Notes: generated by a model not told the origin, from the letters alone. Positions 1 through 8,050 are shown, numbered from the stretch's first letter. The stretch is 52,253 nt of DNA from Pedobacter sp. ISL-64 (GCF_018613605.1 NZ_JAGGPU010000019.1:1-52253), one strand, 5' to 3'. Made by a program: numbers and translations.

Positions 1-247
1 GGTAAAGATATGAGCGGGGCTAGGTAGAACCGGCAGTGAGTAAAATAGGGGGATAGAACCTCACTCTGTTAAGGCATGTGATTGGCAAATGGTGTGCAAT
101 CCCTCTCCTCGAAGAGCTGGAGGCAGAGGGCGGTGAGTTTGCAAAATTCTTAATGTATAGCCTGTGGTGCGCTATAGTTTCTTCGTGTGCTTTGCGTCCC
201 TTTTATGCGCTCTTCGCGGTTAAATAGGCCTGTGGATAGGCAACTAG

Positions 248-973
248 CTACGAAATCAGCTTTTGCTTCATCATGTCTAAAAAATCTTTGCGATAAGTTT
301 CTCCTATCAATATTTCTGCAGAAATACCTTTTAGAATAATCCTGTTTCCATCAATGGAGATGATTTTATTAAGCGCCACTATAAACGATTTCTGCACACG
401 GATAAATTGCGCTTTGGGCAATCTTTCCTCTACATCTTTCATGGTTAGAAGCGCAAGCGTTCTAATTCCATTATGGTGAAAAGCAATATAATTTTTCATG
501 CCTTCAACAAAATCAATTTCGGCAATATTAATTTTTAGCATTTTACCTTTAGCCTCTGTTTTAACCATGAAATAATCATCATCCTGCTGGTTCACAGGTG
601 CGCTGTTTTTTTTAGTGTTAATAATCTTTTGAGCCTTGTTTATGGCTTGTAAAAAACGGGGCAAAGGAATAGGCTTAACTAAATAATCAACCACATCAAG
701 ATCAAAGCCTGCAGTGGCAAACTCTTTATAGGCAGTGGTAAGTATCACCTGCACATCTTTGTTGTTCATCGTTTGGATGAAATCAATGCCCGATATCTCT
801 GGCATATGAATATCCAAAAAAATGAGATCTACCGGGTTACTGCTTAAAAAACTCAGGGCATCAATCGGATTGGTGAATGTTGCGGCGATCTGTATTGCGG
901 CAACAGATTTCAGGTAATGTTGTATTACTTCAATGGCATGATCTTCGTCATCAACAATAATGCAATTAATCAT
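248..973 (-). CDS. LytTR-family response regulator
   Basis: This is a cytoplasmic two-component response regulator of 241 aa. The receiver domain covers about residues 2-120, with the acidic pair D8/D9, phospho-acceptor D54 (in IFLDIHMP), T79/T80 and K100. A LytTR DNA-binding domain fills about residues 135-240. It is the last gene of a minus-strand operon and overlaps the upstream kinase gene by 4 nt, so the two are translationally coupled. LytTR regulators with LytS-type kinases often control peptide or bacteriocin production in bacteria. Here the operon also carries a GG-leader peptide gene, which suggests the regulator controls that peptide. The family call is secure. The target genes are inferred. 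Confidence 0.95.
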   Translation of the reverse strand: MINCIIVDDEDHAIEVIQHYLKSVAAIQIAATFTNPIDALSFLSSNPVDLIFLDIHMPEISGIDFIQTMNNKDVQVILTTAYKEFATAGFDLDVVDYLVKPIPLPRFLQAINKAQKIINTKKNSAPVNQQDDDYFMVKTEAKGKMLKINIAEIDFVEGMKNYIAFHHNGIRTLALLTMKDVEERLPKAQFIRVQKSFIVALNKIISIDGNRIILKGISAEILIGETYRKDFLDMMKQKLIS

Positions 974-2115
974 GAGGCGTATGGTTGAGGTTTAATTTGT
1001 GGTATCTTGAAATGTTCCAAAAAGCCTAAATTGTCAGATGATGATGGTTTTTCTTGGTGATCGGTAACCTTATTGTAAGGCAAAGTTAATTCAAGGCTGT
1101 AATCAATCTCGGTTTCATTAATGTTTAACGCAACCCCTTTTTTGTAATGATTTGCGAGTCTTTTTTTTATGTTTTCCATACCTATACCACTCGAGAGCTC
1201 TTTAGGCCCTTTTTTCTTTTTGTTCCAAGTGCTTAAACGAATATGATGGTCGGTTTCGTTAATGCTTAAGGCTATTTTAACAGGATGCAAATTATCTGTA
1301 CAATTGCCATGTTTTAAGATATTCTCTACAACAGTAATTAGAATTAATGGAATCAATCTTACATTATCGGTATTTCCATTCACACTAAAATCGATCTGTA
1401 ACTTGTTATTGAAACGAAGCTGATTAATTTTAATTACATTTTTAATATGCTCAATTTCCTCTTCTATTAATGTCATGCGGTCATCTTTATCCATTTCCAG
1501 GGAATAGCGCATGATTTTACTGAGTGTCATAATGCCATCGGCAAGCTCTTGTGATAAGGGTAAAGACTTTGCAAAAAAGAAATTCAGCGTATTATTTAAA
1601 AAGTGAGGATTAATCTGTGCACGGAGAAAAGCATTTTCAGTATCAAACTTTTCTTTTTCAATTATTTTTAACTCTTTTTCTCGTTTAATGGATTGGCGGA
1701 AATAAAATAAACTAAAGGATAAAAGGGCATATTTAATAAACTTGTATAGATTTAAAGTGATAAAATCGAAGAATTGAAACGCCCTTGGTGTAGGCCCATC
1801 TGGCCAAACAAAAGGCCTGATGTAATAGCCAGTAATGTACCAAAAAACAGCATAAGAAGCATGTGCAAAAATTAAACCAATAATTAATCGCCACGCTTTT
1901 AAAGGATAGGTATAGAGGGAATAAATATACCAACATAAATAAAAGGCATATATATCGGGCAAGTAAGTAAAGAAGAAATAAAGGATGCCTGTTGAATAAG
2001 CTTTAGGTGACTTGAAAAGACCCGCTAGAATAGTCAGCACAATATATCCTAACCACAAGCTTATATGATAGATGATTAATCGGTGCTTTTTGAGAAATTC
2101 TAACTTGGTTATCAT
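970..2115 (-). CDS. LytS-type sensor histidine kinase 1
   Basis: A 381-aa membrane histidine kinase of the His_kinase (PF06580) type. About four hydrophobic segments lie between residues 12 and 140, followed by a short charged linker and the phospho-acceptor motif NPHFLNNTLNF with the His at about 171. The ATPase domain has an N-box (ENILKHG, about 264-270) and an intact G-box (GIGMEN, about 310-315). There is no large extracytoplasmic sensor domain, so the ligand is probably sensed by the membrane bundle itself, as in peptide-sensing kinases. It overlaps the response-regulator gene (ATGA) and follows a paralogous kinase 29 nt upstream. Confidence 0.94.
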   Translation of the reverse strand: MITKLEFLKKHRLIIYHISLWLGYIVLTILAGLFKSPKAYSTGILYFFFTYLPDIYAFYLCWYIYSLYTYPLKAWRLIIGLIFAHASYAVFWYITGYYIRPFVWPDGPTPRAFQFFDFITLNLYKFIKYALLSFSLFYFRQSIKREKELKIIEKEKFDTENAFLRAQINPHFLNNTLNFFFAKSLPLSQELADGIMTLSKIMRYSLEMDKDDRMTLIEEEIEHIKNVIKINQLRFNNKLQIDFSVNGNTDNVRLIPLILITVVENILKHGNCTDNLHPVKIALSINETDHHIRLSTWNKKKKGPKELSSGIGMENIKKRLANHYKKGVALNINETEIDYSLELTLPYNKVTDHQEKPSSSDNLGFLEHFKIPQIKPQPYAS

Positions 2116-2144
2116 TTTATAATTAATTGTGATAATTAAATTAT

Positions 2145-3200
2145 TTAACGCGTTTTATATTTATTGGGTAGGGTTAAGCTAAGTGCATAAAAATCATCCT
2201 GATTATTTATACTTAATTTAAAATAAGCCCCATAATAACTTTTAAGTCTTTTTTGTAAATTTTCGAGACTTGTTCCATTAGAGGATTTATTTTGTTTACT
2301 ATATTTTTTATTAAAAGTTTTTATTATGAGGGTTTTATCTTCCTCAATTTTCAAACTAATCAGAGCGCCAGCGTCTTGATTAATGCAATCTCCATGTTTC
2401 AAAATGTTCTCAAGTAGGGTAACCAAGGTTAGGGGGACAATTGTAGCATTTTGTGCATCCCCTTCAACATTTAGATCTATACACAAACGATTGTTAAAAC
2501 GTAATTGATTGATATTGATGATGTTTCTTGCATGTTCTATTTCGTCCGTTAAGGGCATCAACTGATTATTTTGATCTATTTGTAGTGAATAGCGCATAAT
2601 CTCTGATAATGTCATTATTCCGTTTGACAATTCTTCGGACAGTGGCAATGATTTAGCGTAAAAAAAGTTTAAAGTATTGTTTAAAAAGTGTGGATTTATC
2701 TGAGCCCTTAAAAAAGCATATTCAATTTCTAATTTTTCGTTTTGTATTTGCCTTAAGCGCTTTTGATGCTTGAGCGTTTTTTTGAAATATTGAAATCCGA
2801 ATGCCACAATGTTACACTCAATAAAAATATAAAATATAACTGCAATAAATTGCCAGAATATAAATTCTGATGTTGGCGTGTAATCTTTGCCAAGCTGCGG
2901 CAGTATCCAGTAATCTACCACATACCAAACTATTGTATAGGTAATAAATATTAAAATTATAGATACAATTAATTTGGTTACTTTAATTGGTTCTAAAAAT
3001 TTGGAATAAGCATACCAACTTATATAGAATCCGTATAATGTTGGAATGTTTAATATTAAAATATCGGTAAGCAAGTTTTCCCATACATTAGCCACATAAT
3101 TTGGATTTCTTGAAAAGCGCAAAATTATGTTTAAAGCTGTAAAAGCTACCCAAAAGTAGATATGGTATAACAGTACTTTATGTTTTTTGAGTAAAAGCAA
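2145..3200 (-). CDS. LytS-type sensor histidine kinase 2 (paralogue)
   Basis: A 351-aa tandem paralogue of the next kinase, with the same layout: an N-terminal membrane bundle (about 10-140), His at about 171 in NPHFLNNTLNF, and an N-box ENILKHG at about 264-270. Its G-box reads GTSLEN rather than GxGxxN, so one conserved glycine is replaced by serine. ATP binding or kinase activity may therefore be weak. It could act as a heterodimer partner or regulate the first kinase. It lies 3 nt after the S41 peptidase gene in the same operon. Confidence 0.92.
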   Translation of the reverse strand: MLLLKKHKVLLYHIYFWVAFTALNIILRFSRNPNYVANVWENLLTDILILNIPTLYGFYISWYAYSKFLEPIKVTKLIVSIILIFITYTIVWYVVDYWILPQLGKDYTPTSEFIFWQFIAVIFYIFIECNIVAFGFQYFKKTLKHQKRLRQIQNEKLEIEYAFLRAQINPHFLNNTLNFFYAKSLPLSEELSNGIMTLSEIMRYSLQIDQNNQLMPLTDEIEHARNIININQLRFNNRLCIDLNVEGDAQNATIVPLTLVTLLENILKHGDCINQDAGALISLKIEEDKTLIIKTFNKKYSKQNKSSNGTSLENLQKRLKSYYGAYFKLSINNQDDFYALSLTLPNKYKTR

Positions 3201-3203
3201 AAT

Positions 3204-4601
3204 TTACAATTTATAATCTTTAACAAATTTTATCCAGTCCTTAACATTTGCAGGTATTTCTACATCGGGTTTAATACCAATATTGGCTTTTTCTTTGTTC
3301 GCGATAAGTAATCTTGCCGGTGGATAAACTAGTGTGAAAAAATTACAAGGCATTTGGGTTTCTACGCGTTCGAGGTAGTTAATGGAACCTGAACTATTGG
3401 TGCCATAAAGTTTAACTTTTTTGCTCTGTTTAGCTTGTAAAATAAAGAGTTCTGCACTACTAACCGATTTTTTGTTCATTAAAATGGATACACGCTGAGG
3501 ATTTTTTAATATAGAGTTGTACTTGATAGTATCAGCACGGTAAAGCAGATACATTTCGCCACGATGTGCTTTTAGGTTAGCTACTTTTTTTATATAACTT
3601 TCCTTTATATCGCCAGAAGTTAAGTTTATAATTCGTTCATATCCATCTTTAATATTATCATCTGTGGCTAACACCTGTGCTTCCTCTGTTAAAATTGGAT
3701 TGGTATACAGGTAAGGTAGTATTTCTCCGAAAGCACTTGCAGCTCCGCCAGCATTATTTCTTACATCGATAATTAAATGCTCGGTATTTTGTAGTACTGA
3801 AGCATTTTTAATCATCAAACTATCTGTCTCCTTTTTAAGCTCAATGGAAAAACTAGGGATAGTTAAAAGACTTGTTTTGTCATCAAGATTTTTAAATTTA
3901 GGATTGTTTATTCCCAGCTGAGATCTATGCTCAGGCGGTGTATTTTTGTAGAATTTACCAAGCTCATTTAGATTAATGGTATCTTTTAGTAAGTCCATTT
4001 TGGCTAGGTAATCTGAGTGATCTCTGGCGAGAAAATAGGTGAAATTATAAGCTTGATTTATTTTTTTTACCTTGAATTTAATTTGTTGTGGAGACCAAAA
4101 TATTCCATCAGCTTTAATCACGAACCCAATAAACTCATTATGGATTAAACTATCGCGAACTATACCAAGTTTGAAGATATTAGATTCATGATTCCAAATG
4201 CCTTCTATATTATCTACAGATCTTTTAGGATTATTTAAATAAGATTTTAGTTTATCTTCAGTCCAATTCGTTTTCGCTTCTTTTGAGAAAAAATGAATAA
4301 TAGAATCTTTTGGTTGATTCGCGTTAAATAAAACAGTCATATGCTTGTCCTTAAAAAAGTCAAGCCACTCTCTGCAAAGAGAAATACATTTATTACTTTC
4401 AGTTTTATTTGCTATTTTTTGAAGGCTATCCGTAAAATGCTCAAATTGTTTTTGATTCAATTTGTTAACCTTGTCATTATAGCCAACATAGTTTTTCTTA
4501 ATTCTTTGCACCATAAATTCAAAATTATCCGAACAATTACAAACCTGTGCCCCACAATTAATCGAGAGAAATAGACAAAGTAATAAATATATAATTTTCA
4601 T
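3204..4601 (-). CDS. Secreted S41-family peptidase 1
   Basis: A 465-aa exported protein. A signal peptide is followed by a short Cys-rich start (CNC at about 21-23) and a second Cys pair (CISLC, about 72-76) in a helical N-terminal domain. The C-terminal half is an S41 (C-terminal processing/IRBP-like) protease. It has the core motif DVRNNAGG (about 279-286), the serine-bearing segment SVSSAE (about 379-384) and YGTNSSG (about 399-405). It is a tandem paralogue of the gene at 4991-6409, with a GG-leader peptide gene between them. S41 enzymes trim or degrade peptides outside the cytoplasm, so processing of the neighbouring peptide is a reasonable inference. No substrate can be read from the sequence. 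Confidence 0.9.
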   Translation of the reverse strand: MKIIYLLLCLFLSINCGAQVCNCSDNFEFMVQRIKKNYVGYNDKVNKLNQKQFEHFTDSLQKIANKTESNKCISLCREWLDFFKDKHMTVLFNANQPKDSIIHFFSKEAKTNWTEDKLKSYLNNPKRSVDNIEGIWNHESNIFKLGIVRDSLIHNEFIGFVIKADGIFWSPQQIKFKVKKINQAYNFTYFLARDHSDYLAKMDLLKDTINLNELGKFYKNTPPEHRSQLGINNPKFKNLDDKTSLLTIPSFSIELKKETDSLMIKNASVLQNTEHLIIDVRNNAGGAASAFGEILPYLYTNPILTEEAQVLATDDNIKDGYERIINLTSGDIKESYIKKVANLKAHRGEMYLLYRADTIKYNSILKNPQRVSILMNKKSVSSAELFILQAKQSKKVKLYGTNSSGSINYLERVETQMPCNFFTLVYPPARLLIANKEKANIGIKPDVEIPANVKDWIKFVKDYKL

Positions 4602-4673
4602 AATTTTTTTATCAACTTAATAAAGTTACTAGAAAGTAGTTGATTGGTTTCCTGGAGAATAAATTGAATTAAG

Positions 4674-4853
4674 TTAAAGAGAAATAGTTTGGTTAAGAGT
4701 CTCATTGCAAATATTGGTGCCTGTTGAAACAGGGTTTTCAGTAGTTGGATTACTCCCTCCGTTAATTTTTCTCATCTGCTCTTTACTCAAATTTGCAATT
4801 GCTTTTTTCTTAAAAAGAAACACCGTCTTTTTTTCTAATTTGTTGTTTTTCAT
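4674..4853 (-). CDS. Double-glycine leader peptide, RiPP/lanthipeptide-like precursor
   Basis: A 59-aa gene read directly from the sequence. The leader is lysine-rich and ends LSKEQMRKINGG (about 22-33), the typical Bacteroidota GG-leader form. The predicted mature part is about 26 residues, rich in Thr, Ser and Asn, with a single Cys near position 49. The leader (KKKAIANLSKEQM) resembles those of class I lanthipeptide precursors in this phylum. No LanB or LanC enzyme is present in the window, so modification cannot be claimed. It sits 72 nt before S41 peptidase 1 and 137 nt after S41 peptidase 2, with its own promoter-like sequence at 4917-4955. Export could be by the C39 transporter encoded nearby on the other strand. 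Confidence 0.8.
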   Translation of the reverse strand: MKNNKLEKKTVFLFKKKAIANLSKEQMRKINGGSNPTTENPVSTGTNICNETLNQTISL

Positions 4854-4916
4854 TAAGGTATTTTATTAGGTAGTTAAATAAATGTGCTTAAAGATGTTTT
4901 TTTTTAATGTAAAAGC

Positions 4917-4955
4917 CAAAATATATACACCAAATAGCTGTTTGTATATACGAAA
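4917..4955 (-). promoter_or_regulatory. Promoter-like motif of the GG-leader peptide
   Basis: On the minus strand, TTTC (4955-4952) is followed after exactly 21 nt by GTGTAT (4930-4925) and then a T-rich run ending TTTTGG. The same TTTC-N21-GTGTAT layout occurs before the peptide gene at 6700 and the HlyD gene at 8155. It is about 65 nt from the peptide start codon. Confidence 0.5.
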
Positions 4956-4990
4956 CCAGTGGATTGTATGGTATAAGTTTAAACTTATAT

Positions 4991-6409
4991 TTAGTTTTTA
5001 TACTTTTTAACAAACTCAATCCAATCTGTCACATTGTCTCCGATTTTTACCTGAGGTGTAATGCCAATATTATCAAGAGGGCGCTTTACAGCATGAAAAG
5101 ATTTTGCTGCAGGGTAAACCAGATTAAAAACATTGCAAGGCAGATGTATAATTACCATTTCGCCGTAATCTACACAGCCTGCAGAGTTTTGACCAAATAA
5201 GGTTACTTTTTTGCTTTGTTCTGCTCTTAAAATAAAAAGCTCTCCACTACTTGCTGTGCTTCCATTAATTAAAATAGAAATGCGCGAAGGATTCTTTAAA
5301 ACCTTTGAGCGCTTTATGGTATTTCCATTATAAAGCTGGTATAATTCACCCATATGTGCCCTTAATTTTTTATTGTTCCGTTTCATGGTTCTTTTCGAAG
5401 CTGCCGTTGCATATGGATAATCCTTTTCATAACAATCACGGATATTATCTGCTGTTGCTAGCACTAAACCACCATCAACATGGATCGGGTTGGTATATAA
5501 ATATGGAATGAGTTTTTCAAAGCAATGGGTCGATCCTCCTGGGTTATCGCGTACGTCAACAATCAAATGTTCTGTATGTTCCAAATTATCTTTATTACTG
5601 GCAACCAGACTGTCTATCCTTAGTTTATATTTAGAATCAAAAGATGGAAGCGTTAATAAGGAAGTCTGATTGTCCAAAACTTTAAAACTTGACATTAAAT
5701 CGGGGGCAGTAAATTTGGGCGGGTATACTGTTTTTGTTTTTTTCTCTCCTCTTTTCCATTGCCCAAAAAAGCCAAAATCTAAAAGGTCTTTTCGTATATT
5801 CAATTTGGGATAGTTAACAGAATGATCGCCACCATTAAAAAAGATGGTTTGATATTGATTATCCGTTTCCCTAATTTTAAGTTTTATTTGCTGTGGCATC
5901 CACCGTGAGCTATCTGCTTTCATTACAAAACCAATAAATTCAGTAGCTGTTTTTGTCTGGTCTTTAACGATCCCGATTTCGTATATCCCATAATTCCAGA
6001 TTCCCTCTATACTATCTAATGTTGTCTTATTTTGCTGTAAATAAGATTTAAAAGTATTTTCTGTCCAGCTTGTTTTCTCTTCATTCGCAAAAAATATCCT
6101 TACGGAATCGGGGTTAAGTTTGCCGAAATCCATACCGAAATCAACGTGCTTGTCTTTAAAAAAACTTAACCACTCCCGGCACAAACTTAAACATTTGTAT
6201 GAATTGGCCTGATTGGCTACCTGTTGCAGACTGTCAGTAAATTTTTTAAAGTGCTGACTATTTGCGGGCGTTACTTTATCAGCATAACCAACATAATTTT
6301 TTGTTATTCTATTGGTAAGATAGCTGAAGTTATCACCACAATTGCAGTTTTGCGCTTGTAAATTGTAAAATGGAAATAGGAGCAATAAGTAGAAGATATT
6401 TTTTTTCAT
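4991..6409 (-). CDS. Secreted S41-family peptidase 2
   Basis: A 472-aa paralogue of the S41 peptidase at 3204-4601. It has a signal peptide, a CNCGDNF start to the mature protein, the conserved CREW segment, the S41 motif DVRDNPGG, the serine-bearing STASSGE and FGQNSAG. It is the first gene of the minus-strand operon. The duplicated peptidases flank the GG-leader peptide gene, which suggests two proteases dedicated to one peptide, for example in maturation or turnover. Both copies keep their active-site motifs, so neither looks decayed. Confidence 0.9.
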   Translation of the reverse strand: MKKNIFYLLLLFPFYNLQAQNCNCGDNFSYLTNRITKNYVGYADKVTPANSQHFKKFTDSLQQVANQANSYKCLSLCREWLSFFKDKHVDFGMDFGKLNPDSVRIFFANEEKTSWTENTFKSYLQQNKTTLDSIEGIWNYGIYEIGIVKDQTKTATEFIGFVMKADSSRWMPQQIKLKIRETDNQYQTIFFNGGDHSVNYPKLNIRKDLLDFGFFGQWKRGEKKTKTVYPPKFTAPDLMSSFKVLDNQTSLLTLPSFDSKYKLRIDSLVASNKDNLEHTEHLIVDVRDNPGGSTHCFEKLIPYLYTNPIHVDGGLVLATADNIRDCYEKDYPYATAASKRTMKRNNKKLRAHMGELYQLYNGNTIKRSKVLKNPSRISILINGSTASSGELFILRAEQSKKVTLFGQNSAGCVDYGEMVIIHLPCNVFNLVYPAAKSFHAVKRPLDNIGITPQVKIGDNVTDWIEFVKKYKN

Positions 6410-6460
6410 AGTTTTCAGTTACAATTATAGTCGATATTTATACTTAAAGGATAAACTATT

Positions 6461-6497
6461 TTAAAATACATATTTGTCTTATATTTTGCGTATGAAA
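6461..6497 (-). promoter_or_regulatory. Promoter-like motif upstream of S41 peptidase 2
   Basis: On the minus strand, TTTC (6497-6494) is followed 22 nt later by ATGTATTTT. This resembles the TTTC-N21-GTGTAT pattern of the other island promoters but is one base longer. It lies about 50 nt before the start codon at 6409. Confidence 0.35.
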
Positions 6498-6558
6498 TGT
6501 AATATCTGGGGTAGCGCCAGTTTCATTCAATATTGGCTATTCAGCTGTTATAACCTCT

Positions 6559-6594
6559 TTTCGTCCTTATTAAATGCCCTTTAGTGTATCTTTT
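6559..6594 (+). promoter_or_regulatory. Promoter-like motif of the two-peptide transcript
   Basis: TTTC (6559-6562) is followed by 21 nt and GTGTATCTTTT (6584-6594). The TATCTTTT part approximates the Bacteroidota -7 element TAnnTTTG. The matching motif at 8071-8106 has identical spacing. It predicts a 5' leader of about 100 nt before the start codon at 6700. Confidence 0.5.
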
Positions 6595-6650
6595 TTTTTG
6601 ATTGAAATTTAATGTCCAATACTTGTTTCATGTTAGGCCAACATAGGCAA

Positions 6651-6676
6651 AACCTGAAAAGCCTTTAACGAGTAAG
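6651..6676 (+). promoter_or_regulatory. Conserved 5'-leader block of GG peptides
   Basis: The block contains GAAAAGCCTTTAACGAGTAA and ends 23 nt before the start codon at 6700. A near-identical block (GAAAAGCCTTTAAAGAGTAG) ends 22 nt before the GTG start at 12003. The following leader codons are also similar, so shared descent explains part of this. The fixed distance to the start suggests a function in the mRNA leader. Confidence 0.5.
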
Positions 6677-6699
6677 CAATAAAATTTAAATTAAACGAA

Positions 6700-6873
6700 A
6701 TGAAAAAATTAGCATTAGAAAATTTTGGCGTTCAGGAATTGGGCGCTAAGGAAATGAAAAAAATTAATGGCGGCATTATTCCTGCAATTATTGCAGCGGG
6801 AGTAGCAGTTTGTGGAGGAGCATGGTTCCTTGGAGAGAAAATGGGCAGAACGTTGTATAATCAATTACATTAA
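6700..6873 (+). CDS. Double-glycine leader peptide with GxxxG core (bacteriocin-like)
   Basis: A 57-aa precursor. The leader ends ELGAKEMKKINGG (about 13-25), a clear C39-peptidase recognition pattern. The 32-residue mature part starts IIPAIIAAG, is hydrophobic and glycine-rich with GxxxG spacings, and ends LGEKMGRTLYNQLH. This resembles membrane-active class II (two-peptide type) bacteriocins. A second GG peptide starts 2 nt after its stop codon. The exporter needed to cleave and secrete it is encoded at 8155-11587. The tail GxxxGRxxYN recurs in a tiny membrane protein downstream. Toxin versus signal function is not decided by sequence. Confidence 0.85.
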   Translation: MKKLALENFGVQELGAKEMKKINGGIIPAIIAAGVAVCGGAWFLGEKMGRTLYNQLH

Positions 6874-6875
6874 TC

Positions 6876-7001
6876 ATGATGATAGTTGAACTAACAACAG
6901 AAGAGCAATCCGAAATCAATGGTGGATTTGGATTAGTACCTTTAATATTTATTGCAGCTGTAGCTTATGGGTACTGGGATGAATCTACAAAGCACAAATA
7001 A
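6876..7001 (+). CDS. Short double-glycine leader peptide (partner peptide)
   Basis: A 41-aa precursor with a short leader ending TTEEQSEINGG (about 7-17) and a 24-residue mature part. That part is a hydrophobic helix (LVPLIFIAAVAYG) with a charged tail. It begins 2 nt after the preceding peptide gene, so the two are almost certainly co-translated and may act as a two-component bacteriocin. It lacks the GxxxGR tail of its neighbour. Confidence 0.75.
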   Translation: MMIVELTTEEQSEINGGFGLVPLIFIAAVAYGYWDESTKHK

Positions 7002-7126
7002 TCGTTTACTGAAGCAAGTTTTCACTTAATTCTGTATATTTACGAGTAAACTATCTATAATATAAGATGCATTTGTATGGATAGTATTTGAATAAGAATT
7101 GTTTTTGAAAATTTTATCAAATATTT

Positions 7127-7264
7127 ATGAATAAATACAATAATAAGTCAGAATATAAGACTTTGTTGGTAGTTGCAATAATTACATTTATTTGTTTCGC
7201 AACATGGCAAAAGGGTGAAGATTATGGTAGAAAAATGTATAATTCTTTTTTACATAGTAAGTAA
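7127..7264 (+). CDS. Tiny one-helix membrane protein, candidate immunity protein
   Basis: A 45-aa protein with no GG leader. A basic hydrophilic start (about 1-11) is followed by one transmembrane segment (about 12-26) and the tail KGEDYGRKMYNSFLHSK. The tail matches the end of the GG peptide at 6700 (GEKMGRTLYNQLH) at G, G, R, Y and N. Small membrane proteins next to class II bacteriocins are commonly immunity proteins, and the shared tail suggests this one may pair with the peptide in the membrane. The function is inferred. Confidence 0.65.
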   Translation: MNKYNNKSEYKTLLVVAIITFICFATWQKGEDYGRKMYNSFLHSK

Positions 7265-7320
7265 ATTGAACAATAATAGATGTGCCAGATAACTTTTATA
7301 CCTACTGTAAAAGGTTAATT

Positions 7321-7358
7321 AATCAATGGGTAATTTATATAATTACCCATTGATTTTT
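7321..7358 (+). terminator. Rho-independent terminator
   Basis: A perfect 15-bp stem (7321-7335 with 7341-7355) has a 5-nt loop and runs into five T's. It closes the transcript of the two GG peptides and the tiny membrane protein at 7127. Confidence 0.8.
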
Positions 7359-7392
7359 GGGTATAAATTTATAACTGATATAATTTAATACT

Positions 7393-7525
7393 ATGGATTA
7401 CTCAATAAAAAAAGAAGACAGACTTTATTTCTTTGTACTATTTCTTATCACTCTGTCTTAATTTTTACCGGTTATTTTTCGGTAAAGAGCTAGGTAGTCT
7501 ATATTATGAAATTAGCTTTAACTAG
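7393..7525 (+). pseudogene. Frameshifted tiny membrane protein of the same family
   Basis: From ATG 7393 the reading frame gives 22 residues ending FVLFLITLS and stops at 7459-7461. In the +1 frame the sequence continues FYRLFFGKELGSLYYE to a stop at 7523-7525. Joined, this matches the 7127 protein in length and layout, with GxxxG at about the same position (31-35 against 30-34) followed by a Tyr-rich tail. A single-base change near 7450-7460 explains the break. The R after the second G is S here. Confidence 0.55.
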
Positions 7526-7593
7526 TCTTATGAATAGAATTAAAGGAAGAGCCTATAAAAAGGATTCTTACAATTAACCTTCATTAAAGCAAT

Positions 7594-7779
7594 ATGAATA
7601 ACAATTCTGAAAAAAAAATAAAAACACTCTCTACAATATGGGGTATCCTTTTATCTGTTCTATTCTTAGGTGAAATAACAGAATCTTTTGGACGTAGTAT
7701 TGCTAAAGATTTTAATCTCCATAAGAAGGAAATAAGTGATGCTCATACCACATATCACCATGAAAACACTAAAAAATAA
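7594..7779 (+). CDS. Small membrane protein with GR tail, candidate immunity protein
   Basis: A 61-aa protein with a charged start (about 1-11), one transmembrane segment (about 12-26), then GEITESFGRSIAKDFNLHKK and a polar, His-rich end. The FGRS..K.F..H tail is a looser match to the 7127 and 6700 tails. Its end overlaps the next small gene by 20 nt, which implies translational coupling. There is no GG leader, so it is probably not a secreted precursor. Confidence 0.6.
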   Translation: MNNNSEKKIKTLSTIWGILLSVLFLGEITESFGRSIAKDFNLHKKEISDAHTTYHHENTKK

Positions 7780-7897
7780 TTGGGTTAAGTTGATCTTGTT
7801 TTTACTCTTGTTTAGTGCCATGATGGTTGCATATAAAATTGGCAGAAATGATGGAAACCCTAATGGTAAAAATGTAGGTGTTGATTTGTCTAAATAA
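7760..7897 (+). CDS. Tiny one-helix membrane protein
   Basis: A 45-aa protein: a basic N-terminus, one transmembrane segment (about 9-25), then YKIGRNDGNPNGKN. It keeps the GR after the helix but not the YN. It overlaps the upstream small gene in another frame and is followed by a terminator at 8011. It belongs to the series of one-helix proteins between the peptides and their exporter. Immunity or accessory roles are inferred from position. Confidence 0.6.
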   Translation: MKTLKNNWVKLILFLLLFSAMMVAYKIGRNDGNPNGKNVGVDLSK

Positions 7898-8010
7898 CGT
7901 TAATCACCTTAAATTAATCTAAACTGCAATTTGAGCAAAAACAAGTTGTGTTTAATTAAATATGAAATAAATTAATTCCTAGAAAGCCAGGTACGCTTGA
8001 AATATCGAGA

Positions 8011-8050
8011 ACCGATAATGCATATTGATGCATCTATCGGTTTTTTTTAT
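8011..8050 (+). terminator. Rho-independent terminator
   Basis: ACCGATA (8011-8017) pairs with TATCGGT (8035-8041), with further ATGCAT pairing inside, and is followed by a run of T's. It separates the small membrane genes from the exporter operon. Confidence 0.75.

Noticed and set aside
1..247. Possible gene end at the left edge of the window
   Set aside because: No frame has protein-like composition. The stretch holds short intergenic repeats (CTCTCCTCGAAGAGCTGGAGG and CTTCGCGGTTAAA types) only.
4674..4853. Calling the peptide a confirmed lanthipeptide
   Set aside because: No LanB, LanC or other modifying enzyme is encoded in the window and the core has only one Cys.
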